The notes under the pieces are model-generated. The model made no database searches, was not told the DNA's origin, and saw only the letters and a program-made list of their open reading frames with translations. The position numbers and the translations under genes were made by a program. A stretch of 64,000 nucleotides of DNA from assembly GCA_034766995.1 (NCBI GenBank), contig CM068318.1, forward strand, positions 33,020,956-33,084,955, given 5' to 3'. This stretch comes from Acanthacorydalis orientalis. Its lineage: Eukaryota > Arthropoda > Insecta > Megaloptera > Corydalidae. This document shows, piece by piece, positions 13,540 to 24,637 of this stretch; positions within the stretch are counted from its first letter, which is position 1; each line of letters begins with the position of its first letter.

Positions 13540-13984
13540 CTTATTTAGAACAATAGTTTTTTTTTGTGTTCTGACAGAAATTCCAGTTTTTCCAAATAAT
13601 ATAATTTACAATATTAATATAAAATAAATAAGCTCTAGCACAACTAATATTCTATATTAGAAATGACGATTCCTATGTGGATTCCTCGAACATCCATAGA
13701 GATTTTAAAGTAAGCAATGATATATTTTCCATCTATATCGTCCTATCGCAATTGTCTACAAGAGTGCCACATATTAAATCTGGATTACTTTCTTGGAAAT
13801 TATTAACGTGGGATATGTTTTTCATAAAATTGTTATTGTTTTCGATTTGTTTCAGTACGTCGCAAAATAAGATGATATTTATGTGTAATAATGTTATGGC
13901 ACACGCTACTAAAAAAATAATGATTTGTTTGATATTGAATACAAAAATTTCAGTAAAAAATTAACTTTATTGACCGATTTATAA
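12527..13984. other. A+T-rich DNA, no gene recognised
   Basis: One TA tract is present (13493-13535). Open frames at 13261-13467 and 13677-13964 are A+T-driven and show no family motif or splice context that I can defend. Confidence 0.55.
13493..13535. repeat. (TA)n microsatellite
   Basis: A TA run of about 43 bp preceded by TGTG. Confidence 0.97.
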
Positions 13985-13986
13985 TA

Positions 13987-14475
13987 TTAGGTGTATAAAT
14001 TAATTCAAGGCATTTTTTTATAGGAAATTAATGTTTACGGAAAAATGGAATACATTTCAATCTTCAAAATATTCTCCATTGCTTAGCATTACTTTGCTCC
14101 ATCTGTTGGATAACTGATGAATCCCCTGTCAAAGAAAAGATAGCTGCGTTGAGCCGATGCAGTAATGTTTTTCTAGATCTATTCGTTGCTTTGCAACACC
14201 TTTCCCCAAAGTTGAACAAATAATTCTGGCGTTTTCGGTACTTTTTTTCAACTGTAATGCTAAAATTATGCAATACCTGACATTCTGCTTTTCGAACGCC
14301 ATCTTGTTCACTACTGTTTTGTAAGAATATGCCAACTTCTTGACCAAAATATATACTGTTTTTTAAATGTTAAGGTTGGCACTTCAAAACTCTATAGTAA
14401 CAAGAAAATATTAAAATTTAAAACAGAGTTATTATTAGTTCAATTTAAAAGCACCGAATTAATTTTTATACTTAA
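13987..14475 (-). mobile_element. Mariner-like MITE, copy 2 (0.5 kb)
   Basis: This copy has the clearest termini of its family. TTAGGTGTATAAATTAATTC at the left is mirrored by GAATTAATTTTTATACTTAA at the right, and TA duplications flank it at 13985-13986 and 14476-14477. The minus strand keeps two overlapping frames that together track the other copy (VNKMAFEKQ, LQLKKSTENA, NFGERCCKATNRSRKTLLHR). It is about 25 bp shorter than the copy at 2620, with many small differences, so both insertions are old. Confidence 0.87.
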
Positions 14476-14534
14476 TATTTTATACATTTCGTTTCATTTG
14501 TTTATTTTCAGTTATTTGATGAATATTGAAGAAA

Positions 14535-14786
14535 CTAGTGTATAAACCCGTCAAAATTGATGGGAAAATAGAAAGAAACATAAAAAAAACTATTTATTGG
14601 TTTTTATAACATGATATATTTGAAAATAAAAAATACCCATGAACGAAACTTAATGAATTAAACTTGAAACCTATGATCGGATAAAGCAAACATGTATCAT
14701 CATCATAGATAAACATTTCTTCTTGTCACCATGGACTTTGTCTTGTGGACAAAGTGACGAGTAATGTGGGTTTTTATTATATAGAG
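14535..14786. mobile_element. Probable Helentron-like short element, copy 1
   Basis: The element starts TAGTGTATAAACCCGTC and has a near-palindrome (CCCGTCAAAATTGATGGG) just inside the left end. It ends in GTGGGTTTTTATTATATAGA. A strong hairpin sits about 25 bp before the right end, with ACTTTGTC pairing with GACAAAGT around a short loop. Terminal palindrome, subterminal hairpin and absence of coding are what non-autonomous Helitron-like (Helentron/DINE-1-type) elements show. The family assignment is inference. The second copy at 17219-17426 confirms it is a repeat. Confidence 0.6.
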
Positions 14787-15419
14787 AAAAGAATTTCATA
14801 AGCATATCGTATGATTTTTTATGCGAAAATTAGTCACTTGCTTTATAGACAAGAAATACATTTTCTTTGTTCGAAACCATTGCTAGTGCGCTCATTTCAA
14901 TGTATAGTTACTTTGATAACTTGATTCGACAATTTTAAACATAACAGTAAGAATAACTGGCGAGAAAACAGTATGTAGATTGACAGATCTAGAGATATTA
15001 CTTGACCTAATGGTCCGTTAATGTAACATTGGCGACAGAAAGGCGAATTGTCTTGTATGGTGCAGTATATAACGAATATGTCGTAGGGTTGTTTATTAAT
15101 CGTCGTGGATTATTTTAACGTATGGTGCATGTGTACTTTTTAAAAAAAATTAAATTATACAGCAACTGTAAATATGAAAGACGAATAAAATAATTGAAGT
15201 AATAATGAACTAGAACAGTAAGGTAATTAAATGCAATTATTATGTATGTCTAATTTATAATTGTTATAATGGTCTTAAAGATCAATAATTTAACAAAGTT
15301 TAATAATAAATTGAAAAATTAAAATAGAGAAAAAAATAATATATACCAATATATATTCTTTAAATTAAGGTTTAATTTTTAGTACGAATGTGTAATTTGT
15401 ACATTGTATCTGTAAACAT

Positions 15420-15423
<4 letters not shown>

Positions 15424-15481
<58 letters not shown>
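15424..15481. repeat. (TA)n microsatellite
   Basis: A TA run of about 58 bp following TTGTG. Confidence 0.97.
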
Positions 15482-15487
<6 letters not shown>

Positions 15488-16164
15488 GATGTATGTGTGT
15501 ATATCAAGGTATGTACATGTATAATGAATACATTGTGATTTCGTTTCTTAGAAACGCCTCTTTGTATTATTTTCATGGCAACATTTTCCAGATATTATTA
15601 TCAGTTTTGATTATATATTTATATACATTTATTGAATTGAACAATAAAAACGTTTCATATATTTATATATCTTATTGTGTTTCTGTGAAACAGTACATTT
15701 CCATTAACAAATGTATTTATACATACAACGTTCATTATAAAAACAAATTTTATTTTTTAAAAACATTCAATGAGAAATAAAAAAATCAGTGAGAATCAAT
15801 ATACACGAATTAGGTCAGTATCAAAGTACACAAAAGGCATCAATGATTGGACATAATGAAAAATCAATCTGCGTGTCCGTACTTCAACAAATGTGAAACG
15901 TGTTCGCAAAAGACGTATGATTTAGATTACCTATCAGTAGACCATGACTGCCAACTGGTAACAATGACAATGACCTGCACTGACCAATTGAGCCGTTAAT
16001 AATTCTGTCTTCGTTTTGTTCGTATAAAATTTTATTTAGAAAGACAAGTTTTTCAACCGCACGTTATTTTTAATACATTGCATTCTTGTGTTATTTATGT
16101 ATTTTATTTTGTAATCTTTCATTTCTCATTACCAAATGTGTGTGAATGTCTATATGTAGGTATG

Positions 16165-16167
<3 letters not shown>

Positions 16168-16220
<53 letters not shown>
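16168..16220. repeat. (TA)n microsatellite with CA end
   Basis: A TA run following GTAGGTATGTATG and closing in CACACA. Confidence 0.97.
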
Positions 16221-16223
<3 letters not shown>

Positions 16224-16922
16224 CATATATACAAAATTTAATTTTCAAAACTGATATTTTTATTTAAATTTCTATTATTTTTTGTAGCTAATTTTTATGA
16301 CGATTTGCTACACCCAGTAATTATTTCTGGTTTTTTTTTATTTTCTATTATATTTATTTTTCGTACAATTAATTTTTTTCAATGATTGAAATAAAATACA
16401 TTTTATTTTATACTTCTAGTAATGTATAAACCGTGAACAACAAATGTAATGTTTGTTATTTCAGTAACAAATAAATTCCAAGTAAATTCCATACTAAAAT
16501 AATAAAAAATACAAACGTTTTGAAAAAGAAAACTTATTAATTCAATATGAACACATATTAATGATATTTTAATAAATACATAATTAAAATAAATTGTTCA
16601 ATACGACAATAATTTCATTCAATAAATACTCTAATATTCGGTTAGTGATACAAACTATATAATATACATACAAAGTATATTATATACATATAAAGTATAT
16701 AAAATATAGCTGCAAAATTATACCACTTGGTTATAAAAATTATTATGTTTTTATTTTAAAGATCTAATCATATTTGAAATAAATTTGTTGTCAAATCTGC
16801 AACATTCAGTAGTAAACTGTATGAGAAAATTAAATTTTATAATTTTTTCAAAACAGATTAAATGTGTAAGTCAATTTATATCCAAAACTGTAAATCTATT
16901 TATAGCGTCTTTATAATCACAT

Positions 16923-16923
16923 G

Positions 16924-16992
<69 letters not shown>
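16923..16992. repeat. (TA)n microsatellite
   Basis: A run of about 65-70 bp, among the longest in the window. Confidence 0.97.
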
Positions 16993-16994
<2 letters not shown>

Positions 16995-17218
16995 TATAAT
17001 TATTAAATATAAATTTGAAAAAAATGTTCAATATGCTTTATTAGTAACATTTTATAAAACCAGTTGGTATATTGTATATGCTTTTTAGAATAATCTTCAT
17101 TGATTTTAAATGTGTTTCTTAATTATTTCAACTCACTCACTGAACTTTTTTTTGAGTTTTAAATTCGGATGGAGACGTTTTAACCTCCACTTTAAAACAA
17201 TTGTACAATTTATATACA

Positions 17219-17426
17219 ACTAGTATATAATCCGTCAAAATTGACGGGGAAATAAAAATCAAAAACTGCTTAATGATTTTTACAACATAATACATTTAAA
17301 CATAAAAAAAATACCTTAGAACAAAACTTAATGAATTGAGCTTGAAACCTATGAGCTGACAAAGCAAACATTTCTCGTCACCATGAACTTTGTCGACGAG
17401 AAATGTGGGTTTTTATTATATAGAGA
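17219..17426. mobile_element. Probable Helentron-like short element, copy 2
   Basis: It shares both ends with the copy at 14535: a perfect palindrome CCGTCAAAATTGACGG near the left end and GTGGGTTTTTATTATATAGA at the right. It is shorter because the right-hand hairpin has lost its inner part. Here TCTCGTC pairs with GACGAGA around ACCATGAACTTTGT. The element sits between two TTGTACAATT stretches in the flanks. Confidence 0.6.
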
Positions 17427-18548
17427 ATTGTACAATTGTATAGTTCGCAGACAAAATCTGATTATCTTCTGTCAAATTAATTGTCAAAAAATAAGTTTAG
17501 TCCATATATATTTTTTTATTTACATATAAATTCCAGTCGTACAACTTACATACAAATCCCATTGACAAATTCCAATCGTTTTCCTGATCAATTTTATTTA
17601 TGTAAAATTTCCGTCTCAGTCTTCAGTCATTCTGTCATCATCCGTCACAATTTAAATATTGCGTAGACTAGAACAGTACTTCTTTATCGAGTGGGTTTTT
17701 GGTTTTTTTTTTTTTAGTTGACCAGTAAATTTAGACGAACTCTTGAACTCTACTTTTCATGTTTATAAGGTATTTAAATCTTTTTAAAATACTATTAAGA
17801 ATACACTTTGTTCCCAAAAGGATTTTTTACTTCATCATAACATTTACTTTATTTATATAACTTTATTAATACATTTATAATTGATTCGCATATTTTTGTT
17901 TCTTTACAACCCATATTAGTATATTTACATCAAAAAACTGCATTAAATACTAAAATATTTTTTATAATCTTCGAGAGTTCTTCCAATGCATTACATTAAG
18001 AAGTTTTACAGACATCTTAGCAAAAAAAAAATACTTTCTATTTCAAAATGCAACTCTAAATACTTTTGCCTAGCAATACGTGCAATATAAAATACATGTT
18101 TTTTTTTAAAAAAAACATAGTTATATTTAACGAAATTTAACCTAAGATTTGTTTTTTGATCTTATTGCACTTATTATTTTACAGTAATATCAATTTTAAA
18201 TCGCTCTCTTTTTGCTTAATAACTATTTGTTCGTATAGTAGCTAAAACAGTTTTTCTTAATGCAGTTGTCTTTGGTTAAAATCCGTTAAAATATGCAAGT
18301 ACATTTATTTTAGATACTTGTAGAAGAAAAAAATCAGAATGTCGGATTGATACTATTCATTAAAATATATTAATTGTTTCGAAGCAATTTGTACCCGTTA
18401 GAATTAGTTCATGGTTATTTTGTAAAGTTGTAAAGATTTAAGTGTTAGTATTTGATAAAGGTTTCTTCAAGAATATCAGTGTACAAATATCTTACAAAAT
18501 ATAACCTCAGAAGTAGTGTTTGTACAGTTTCTCTCTCTCTCTCTCTCT

Positions 18549-18593
<45 letters not shown>

Positions 18594-19774
18594 AAGGGAA
18601 AGAGAGAAATTTTTAACAATTATTGTAATAATTTCCATTTTAAATTGTTAGTCGTAACGAAAAAGTTCACAAAATTTTTATTCAAGTTAATAGTTCTTCC
18701 TTTCCACGTTTCTTCGAATAGAAATCAAGGAATTTACAAAATTCATATATTTTTGTAACAATATATAACTAAAAATACTTGTATATTGTTGGTTACTATA
18801 ATTATTTTCCAAATTGTATATAAATAAGCATTTTTAAACCTTTGAAATTATTTAAAATTCCAGGTGTTTTTATAAAAAAAGAGAATAAGTAAATTCAATA
18901 TAACTTGTTTTTACTTTTGTTCTTGAATTTTGAAGAAAATTTGTATAGTTGCATCTGTACTATTGTGTTTATTTTTAATATTGAACTTAATTTGAAATTT
19001 TATAATATACATTCGCTCATTTTGAATTTTCGCTTTTTGCATACTTCTTATTAAAAATATAATTTAACTTATCCTAGTCGTATACACATTATCTTGAAAG
19101 CCATATAAATTCAGATCGATTTTAATTTAAAACGTTACTCGAATTCAGTATTTGAAAATATATGTTCATTTAATATCATTCGGAAATTGATAAACGAAAC
19201 GATAACTTTACTGTATATGTTTTTGTTATAGCCGTATTAAAAATGGCCATAAAGCGCCATAAAATCGAACGCCCGCCCAATCTTTATATATCCATATAAA
19301 ACAGTCCAGGTATACACATCTGCAAAACCGACACATGCCAGCCGTTACTTTGATTCTCACCTGGTCTACCATGTGGGCAATAGTGCTTAACTGAATGATG
19401 TACTAGAACAGTGTATAAAAAAACATACACTTTCGATGCATAACCGTTTTTGATGATTTGTTTTCAGCGGTAGATGCGCTATTACTTTTTATTTTATTTT
19501 TGTTCTGTGTATTAGACCGCGAATGACTCGTAACGTTCTTGTCACGTTACATTAAGTAAATATTCTATTGAAATATTAAAATGTATGTGTTTTATATTAA
19601 CTGATTTAAAATTTACATGTGTTATTTTGTACCAGTTGAATAATTAAATGGTTGATTGATAGTCATTTTACGTTACTTTTTATTATATACTTTATGACTC
19701 GTTATGGTATCTAGTCATAAAAAATGTATGTAATAGGATCCTCACAGTAATACATTTATATTAGTTATATAGTC
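17427..19774. other. A+T-rich DNA, no gene recognised
   Basis: The interval contains the CT/AT compound repeat at 18531-18590. A patch at about 19230-19390 has higher G+C with several inverted-repeat fragments (ATGGCC.., GGCGCC-like) and TATA-like words. No coding frame was found. Confidence 0.55.
18531..18590. repeat. (CT)n(AT)n compound microsatellite
   Basis: About 20 bp of CT repeats runs into about 38 bp of AT repeats. Confidence 0.97.
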
Positions 19775-21385
19775 AGTAATACTCAAAATGGCGCATCACT
19801 TAAATTTTTATCGAACAAAGTCAATCGAAAAAAAAACTTTAAAATAAAAAAAATATTTTTAATTGGATAATTTAGTTTGTTTTTATTTACAATACATAAA
19901 AAACAAATATACGGCAAATGTTAAAGAAAGGGTAGAAAAGCAAAAAGTACAAAAATGATGCAACATTCAAAATGACTCATTCAATGTTTTTCACGGTGTT
20001 TGCAAGGATGCTGATTTTTTCATTTCTCTGAAAAGTATTGAAGATCCTTCATTGGCAGTCTGCATGTGCATTTGATCGCGAAAAGTTGAATTGTGCAAAA
20101 TAATTTCAGTAATGCGTCAAATAACAACAAAAATTCGAGAACGTATTATTTTGTTATTTAAGAAAGGAAAAAGTCAAAAAGAAATTGGAAGAATAGTGAG
20201 TAGAAGTGTTTGTTACCCGACATATCATCAATCGTTTTAAGTATGGATTATTGATGGCTGAAAAATATTAAATGAACAAGATGAGCGATGTACGCATTCG
20301 TACAGTACGAGGTATAGAGGTAAATAGGTATAATCAGATCAGTGCATCAATGACAAGTAAGGAAGCGATGATGCACTTAAATAAAAAATTTAGCGCACAA
20401 ACATTTCGTAGGGTCTTATGAAAAGAATGTTACCATGGTAGAATTTCAAGAGAGACGCCTCTCATCCGCAAAAAAACCCAAAAATTTAGACTGGACTTTG
20501 CCAAAGAACGCATGAAAAGGGCTTCGGGTTTTGGAAAGAAGTTATCTTTGCTGATGAATGCAAATTTAATTTATTCGATAATGATGGACATCCTAAAGTC
20601 CAGAGAAAGTCAAACATCGCGTTTGATCGACAAAACATTTGGTGTACAGTTGAAGACTCTGACAGGCACGTTATGATCTGGGGATACATGGCTTCATTAG
20701 GTGTTTGTAATTTTCATTTTATTGAAGGAAATATAGATAAATTAATGTAACTTGACACTTTAAGAACAAATTTAAAAGGCAAAAACATTGGGCCTAGGAC
20801 AATCATTCTCCTTCTATGAGGAATTCCAAGCATTCTTCTTAGTCAAAAAATAGTTTTTATACAATTGTAAAAAGGCCATTCATTCCACATTGCAACCCCT
20901 CGATCTTAGCGTAATCTAGCACTTTTCAGTAAAAATCAAATTCAATTTAAAAAACTACATGATATTCAGCAAAGATGACCTTAAAACATATACAGAGCGA
21001 TCGGAACTCCAAATCATAATTTTACAAAGAACCTGGAACAAATGCGCAAAGGCGTCATAAGATATAAAAGAGATACAAAGTATTGCGGATGATGATGAAT
21101 TCAATATTATTGATTCTTGAAGTTAAAAAAGATCATCTTGAAATCAGTATTCTTGCTCAAATAGTGAAAACATTTACATGAGCCATTTTGAATGTTTCAT
21201 CACTTTCGTATTGTTTGTTTTTCCACTCTTCTTTTCACATCTTCTGTCTTTTTTTGTATGTACTGTAAATAAAAACAAACTAAATTATCTAATTAAAAAT
21301 AATTTCTTAATTTTGTTTTCAAGTTTTTTTTCGATTTACTTTGTTGAATAAGGATTTGAAAATGGTACGTCATTTTGAGTATTAC
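19775..21385 (+). mobile_element. Dead Tc1-like element with long IR/DR ends
   Basis: Both ends carry long inverted repeats of roughly 250 bp (about 19775-20030 and 21130-21385). The outermost motif TACTCAAAATGGCGCATCA is echoed inside the left arm by CATTCAAAATGACTCAT (19964-19980). The same outer/inner pair is seen inverted in the right arm (about 21178-21197 and 21362-21382). Two direct-repeat binding sites per arm is the IR/DR layout known from Sleeping Beauty-type Tc1 elements. The exact outer base is uncertain because the flanking TA is blurred. Confidence 0.85.
20111..21120 (+). pseudogene. Tc1-like transposase pseudogene
   Basis: The reading frame starts near ATGCGTCAAATAACAACAAA with an N-terminal helix-turn-helix (IRERIILLFKKGKSQKEIGR). 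It continues through stops and shifts to the best-kept stretch, FWKEVIFADECKFNLFDNDG (about 20538-20597), which holds the first catalytic aspartate, and then VMIWGYMASLGV. The region expected to hold the second aspartate and the glutamate is degraded. More than ten stops in about 330 codons rule out function. Confidence 0.85.
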
Positions 21386-21486
21386 CAAATGCATTTATTC
21401 TTAGTTAGATATTTTTTCAGTTATAATTCATAGTAACTGTTATTGTTTGCTATTTATGAACTTCATTTTAAAGTATATAGAAGCTG

Positions 21487-21488
<2 letters not shown>

Positions 21489-21582
<94 letters not shown>

Positions 21583-21616
21583 ATATATATATATATATGC
21601 GTGTGTGTGTCTGTAT
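21489..21616. repeat. Compound (TA)n(CA)n(TA)n(TG)n microsatellite
   Basis: TA, CA, TA, TG, TA and TG blocks follow each other over about 128 bp. The order is roughly its own inverse, so the tract can fold into one long hairpin. Confidence 0.97.
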
Positions 21617-22309
21617 AATATATGTTTTAATCGTAAGCACTTTATTCTGTTACTTTCTTACTTTAAAAAATTTCATACAGTTTCATTGTTTACTTATTCA
21701 CAAAAGTATATGAAAGTTGTAACTTTATGTTTATCTATGTAAATTTTGGATGTAAAATGACTTACAAATTTATACTGCCTTGAAAAAGTTATAACACTTA
21801 ATTTTCTCATATAGTTTACTACTAACTTTACTACTACTAAAGTTCCAGATCTGTCAAATTCATTTCAAATATAATTAGATCTTTAAAATAAAAATATAAT
21901 AATTTTTATAACGAAGAGGTTAATTTTTCAGCTATAGCTGCTCAATATTATGTTCTATGAATGGAAATTGAAGAGTTCATTACAATTATTACATTTTTAA
22001 AATGTAACCTTTTATTATATTATAAAAGTAAGAGGATGGACAAAAAATTTATATGATTGTATCTGAAAGCAATATCACAAAATCAATTTGTAAGTTTATT
22101 TTTCAATAAAATCTTCTCGAATATTAACCTATTTTTAACATTTTGAAATTACTAGTTGTAAACATTCGCAGAAACATTCCAAATAATAAAATATCCCAAC
22201 AAAAACTTAACTGGCAGATGTTTTCGTATCAGGATATTAAAAAAATATATTTGTTAGACCCCGTTTCAGAGCAATAAACTTGGGAATGCTATATATTGTA
22301 TAGTCATAC
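21617..22309. other. A+T-rich DNA, no gene recognised
   Basis: No motif or transposon end was found before the dispersed repeat that begins near 22310. Confidence 0.55.
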
Positions 22310-22714
22310 TGGACAGTGGGTGAACGACAAGCGCTTAAATGATTGTTTTGACCATCTTGTTTATTAGTGATCATACTAATTTTTTTTTCAGTGTAAAAAT
22401 AATATTTTTTTTAGTGTAAAAATGATATTTATAAACTTCTGTTTGAAATACTAACGTAATTCTTTTCATGAATGGATCTTTCACTCCCCCATAAAACAAA
22501 AGTTTTTTTCTAGAATACATTTTCTTGTTATTTCTCTGTATTTCGATGGTATTGCCATCTTCTAAGTACTAAGAGAAGAAACTACTCGTATTTCTGATCT
22601 TGAGCATTCTGATGATGATGGGATCGACATCGAATACGCAAAAGTGACACTCAAAACAATCAATTTATCATTTTTGATCAGATTTTTATTTGTGATTTGT
22701 TAGAGTGTAAAAAA
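22310..22714 (+). repeat. Dispersed repeat, copy B (long form)
   Basis: The left part (GGGTGAACGACAAGCGCTTA) and the right part (TTTTTGATCAGATTTTTATT to TTTGTTAGAGTGT) resemble the left and right parts of 63229-63394, which lacks most of the middle. The middle carries a short acidic open stretch (ISDLEHSDDDGIDIEYAKV), of the kind found near the start of piggyBac-like transposases. That link is only a hint. I regard it as a less deleted member of an unnamed small transposon family. Confidence 0.4.
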
Positions 22715-23184
22715 TGTATTCATGAAAGTGAAATAAATCCAAAAAATCTATTGTGTTGAGAGATTTCTTTGTTCTCAGTAGTCTAATTAAAACATCTTTC
22801 ACTTGTTGCTTGCTACTTGTCCAGCGTGACCGCACACTAAGTATTTTTTTAATCACGAAAAATAAGTTTTTAATTTTCTCATACCTTCGTCCACGATATG
22901 CGATTTTTAGTACATTCCTTCTTAAAATCTCAAGCATATGCAATCCAAATATTCACGACTGTGGTACGAGTTTCATCTTTTTAGTATATTTGTCTATTGT
23001 CCAATTATGATTAGGTATTTTACCAGTTCAGTTCCTTTATATGTTTTTTTTTCTTTCACTAAGAGAAATATTGTTTTAATGGAATACTTTTAAGTGTTTG
23101 GAACTCACACTTTAGCGTTTGAATTAAGAGGAGATTCGAACGCAAGTGCGCAAACTGGGTATGGTTTTTAATTATATTTATGTT
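22715..23184. other. A+T-rich DNA, unassigned
   Basis: Opposing open frames at 22686-22943 (-) and 22753-23010 (+) mirror each other. Neither has a motif I can name. Given the adjacent repeat, they could be residual transposon sequence. Confidence 0.45.
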
Positions 23185-23240
23185 CGGGCGTTAATGACCC
23201 TAGCTGTCGAAGCGCCCTAAAAACCAACCATTAAGCTCAT
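23185..23240 (+). mobile_element. Possible LINE 3' tail remnant
   Basis: The word GGGCGTTAATGACCCTAGCT followed by GTCGAAGCGCCCTAAAA resembles what I recall of 3'-untranslated tails of insect non-LTR retrotransposons. This is from memory and unverified, and no reverse transcriptase is visible upstream. Confidence 0.25.
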
Positions 23241-23883
23241 CATCCTTCGCATGTCAATTCAGTTAATTTTTATTAACAAAAATAATTGTTGAATGTGATA
23301 CGAATATAAAGTCGGGATTGGCGCATTGCCTCGTTTTTCGTATTTTTCTGTGGAATTGCTGAGCCGTTAATATGAGCAAGATTTTGATAACTTAATTTCA
23401 TGTTTTAATTCATTCTATAAAATGAATAACATTAACACCTTGTCACAGTTCCCTAGTGATAATAAATTGACATTTTATATCCTTATAAATGTATGGATGT
23501 AACTAATATATTTTCCTTTTTGCATGATACAGCATAATATTATAGAAATAGAAAAGCATACCATGGTGAAGCACCGTGAATATTATGACTCAATAACTTT
23601 ATTCATGGTTAAAAAAATTATTTAATATTCGTATAGTATTGTCAGATTTAAGTTTAGAACTTCTTAAATAGTATAAGTAATTATATTCATGATTATATTG
23701 AGAAAATAAATTTATAAATTGGTTTATGACATTAACTTCATATAGATTCATATAACTTTTCAGTCTCGCCCTCGTACATCCTCTTTACTCCAATAAGAAT
23801 TCTTTGAAGTCGTTTTTAAATAACCAGTGGCATGTATATAATACATACACACCACTCGCATACATCGTACATATGTATACATA

Positions 23884-23894
23884 TGTGTGTGTGT

Positions 23895-23937
<43 letters not shown>

Positions 23938-23960
23938 GATATATATATATATATACACAC
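23884..23960. repeat. (TG)n(TA)n microsatellite pair
   Basis: A TGTGTGTGGATATA unit occurs twice, each time followed by TA repeats and closing with CACAC. It directly abuts the G+C-rich island. Confidence 0.95.
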
Positions 23961-23965
23961 GTACT

Positions 23966-24032
23966 AGGGGGCTCCGCCTTCTTCTCGCTGCGCTTACCAA
24001 CCCCTGGGCTCGTTGCCCTCGCCCACTTCTCA
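23966..24032. other. Short G+C-rich island
   Basis: About 65 bp rich in G and C (including GGGGGCTCCGCCTTC and CGCTGCGCTTACC) stands out sharply. CGC/CTCG words recur. It has no tRNA or splice structure that I can see and no long coding frame. A related inverted word (GAAGCGAGGCGAAAGG) lies in the hAT-type MITE at 48306, so this may be the G+C-rich end of another hAT-type element. Confidence 0.6.
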
Positions 24033-24228
24033 ATTATAAATATGGACGTATAACCGAATGAAACAATAACATATTTGGGTATCGTAGAACCCACGTCTTA
24101 AATAAATAAGTCAATATCATGGATTTGTATATATACAATATATATGTTAGTATGTCACTATATAAACATTGTTGTAGATAGATTATTTTTGCAACGTGTT
24201 GTTTTATAGTTTTTTGTGGATAATTTTG

Positions 24229-24231
<3 letters not shown>

Positions 24232-24268
<37 letters not shown>
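24232..24268. repeat. (TA)n microsatellite
   Basis: A TA run of about 37 bp. Confidence 0.95.
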
Positions 24269-24271
<3 letters not shown>

Positions 24272-24637
24272 TTAATAATTCAAGATACCCGTTAGTTCAT
24301 TTTGAGTTATTAAATTGTTAATTCAACTTTTTAAATTATAAACATTAACGAAATATACGTGATATTCGTGTCGTTTGCTAAATTGACATTGGCGTCATGT
24401 AATTTCGTTTTCGAGTAATTTTTTATTATTTTCTTAAAATTTAATCATCCAGTTCTTCAAAAAAACTCACTAATAACAATGATTATATTATTACACATTT
24501 TTTCTTCTAGAACGAATTTAAATTGAAATAATTATTTTGTTGGTTTTTATTAATTAAGTATATAAAAGCCTAACATATGTATGATTCTGCGATCTGTTAG
24601 TCAGCGACTCGGTCTATTCTCTAATAACTACATCAGG

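Larger units (their letters stand above)
14787..17218. other. A+T-rich DNA, no gene recognised
   Basis: Three long TA tracts lie here (15424-15481, 16168-16216, 16923-16992). The patch at about 15830-16020 is somewhat richer in G+C but has no motif that I can interpret. Confidence 0.55.

Noticed and set aside
13677..13964. 95-codon frame MDSSNIHRDFK... as a small gene
   Set aside because: No recognisable motif and no codon or composition contrast with the flanks. It ends beside a MITE. Length alone is not enough in this window.
21440..21742. Long Ile/Tyr-rich frames on both strands
   Set aside because: They are translations of TA/CA/TG repeats. The same applies to the frames at 2261, 15379, 18516, 23760-24094, 25931-26259, 33541, 43103, 58252 and 62502.
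22686..23010. Opposing open frames as a piggyBac transposase
   Set aside because: I could not find the DDE motifs or a TTAA border. The similarity was only a vague IRP-like stretch, so no call is made beyond the dispersed repeat.
23560..23580. ATGGTGAAGCACCGTGAAT as the missing first Pellino exon (insect Pellino often begins MVKR)
   Set aside because: The only donor-like GTGAAT would leave phase 1, but the exon at 55841 needs phase 2. The reading would go out of frame and the donor is weak.
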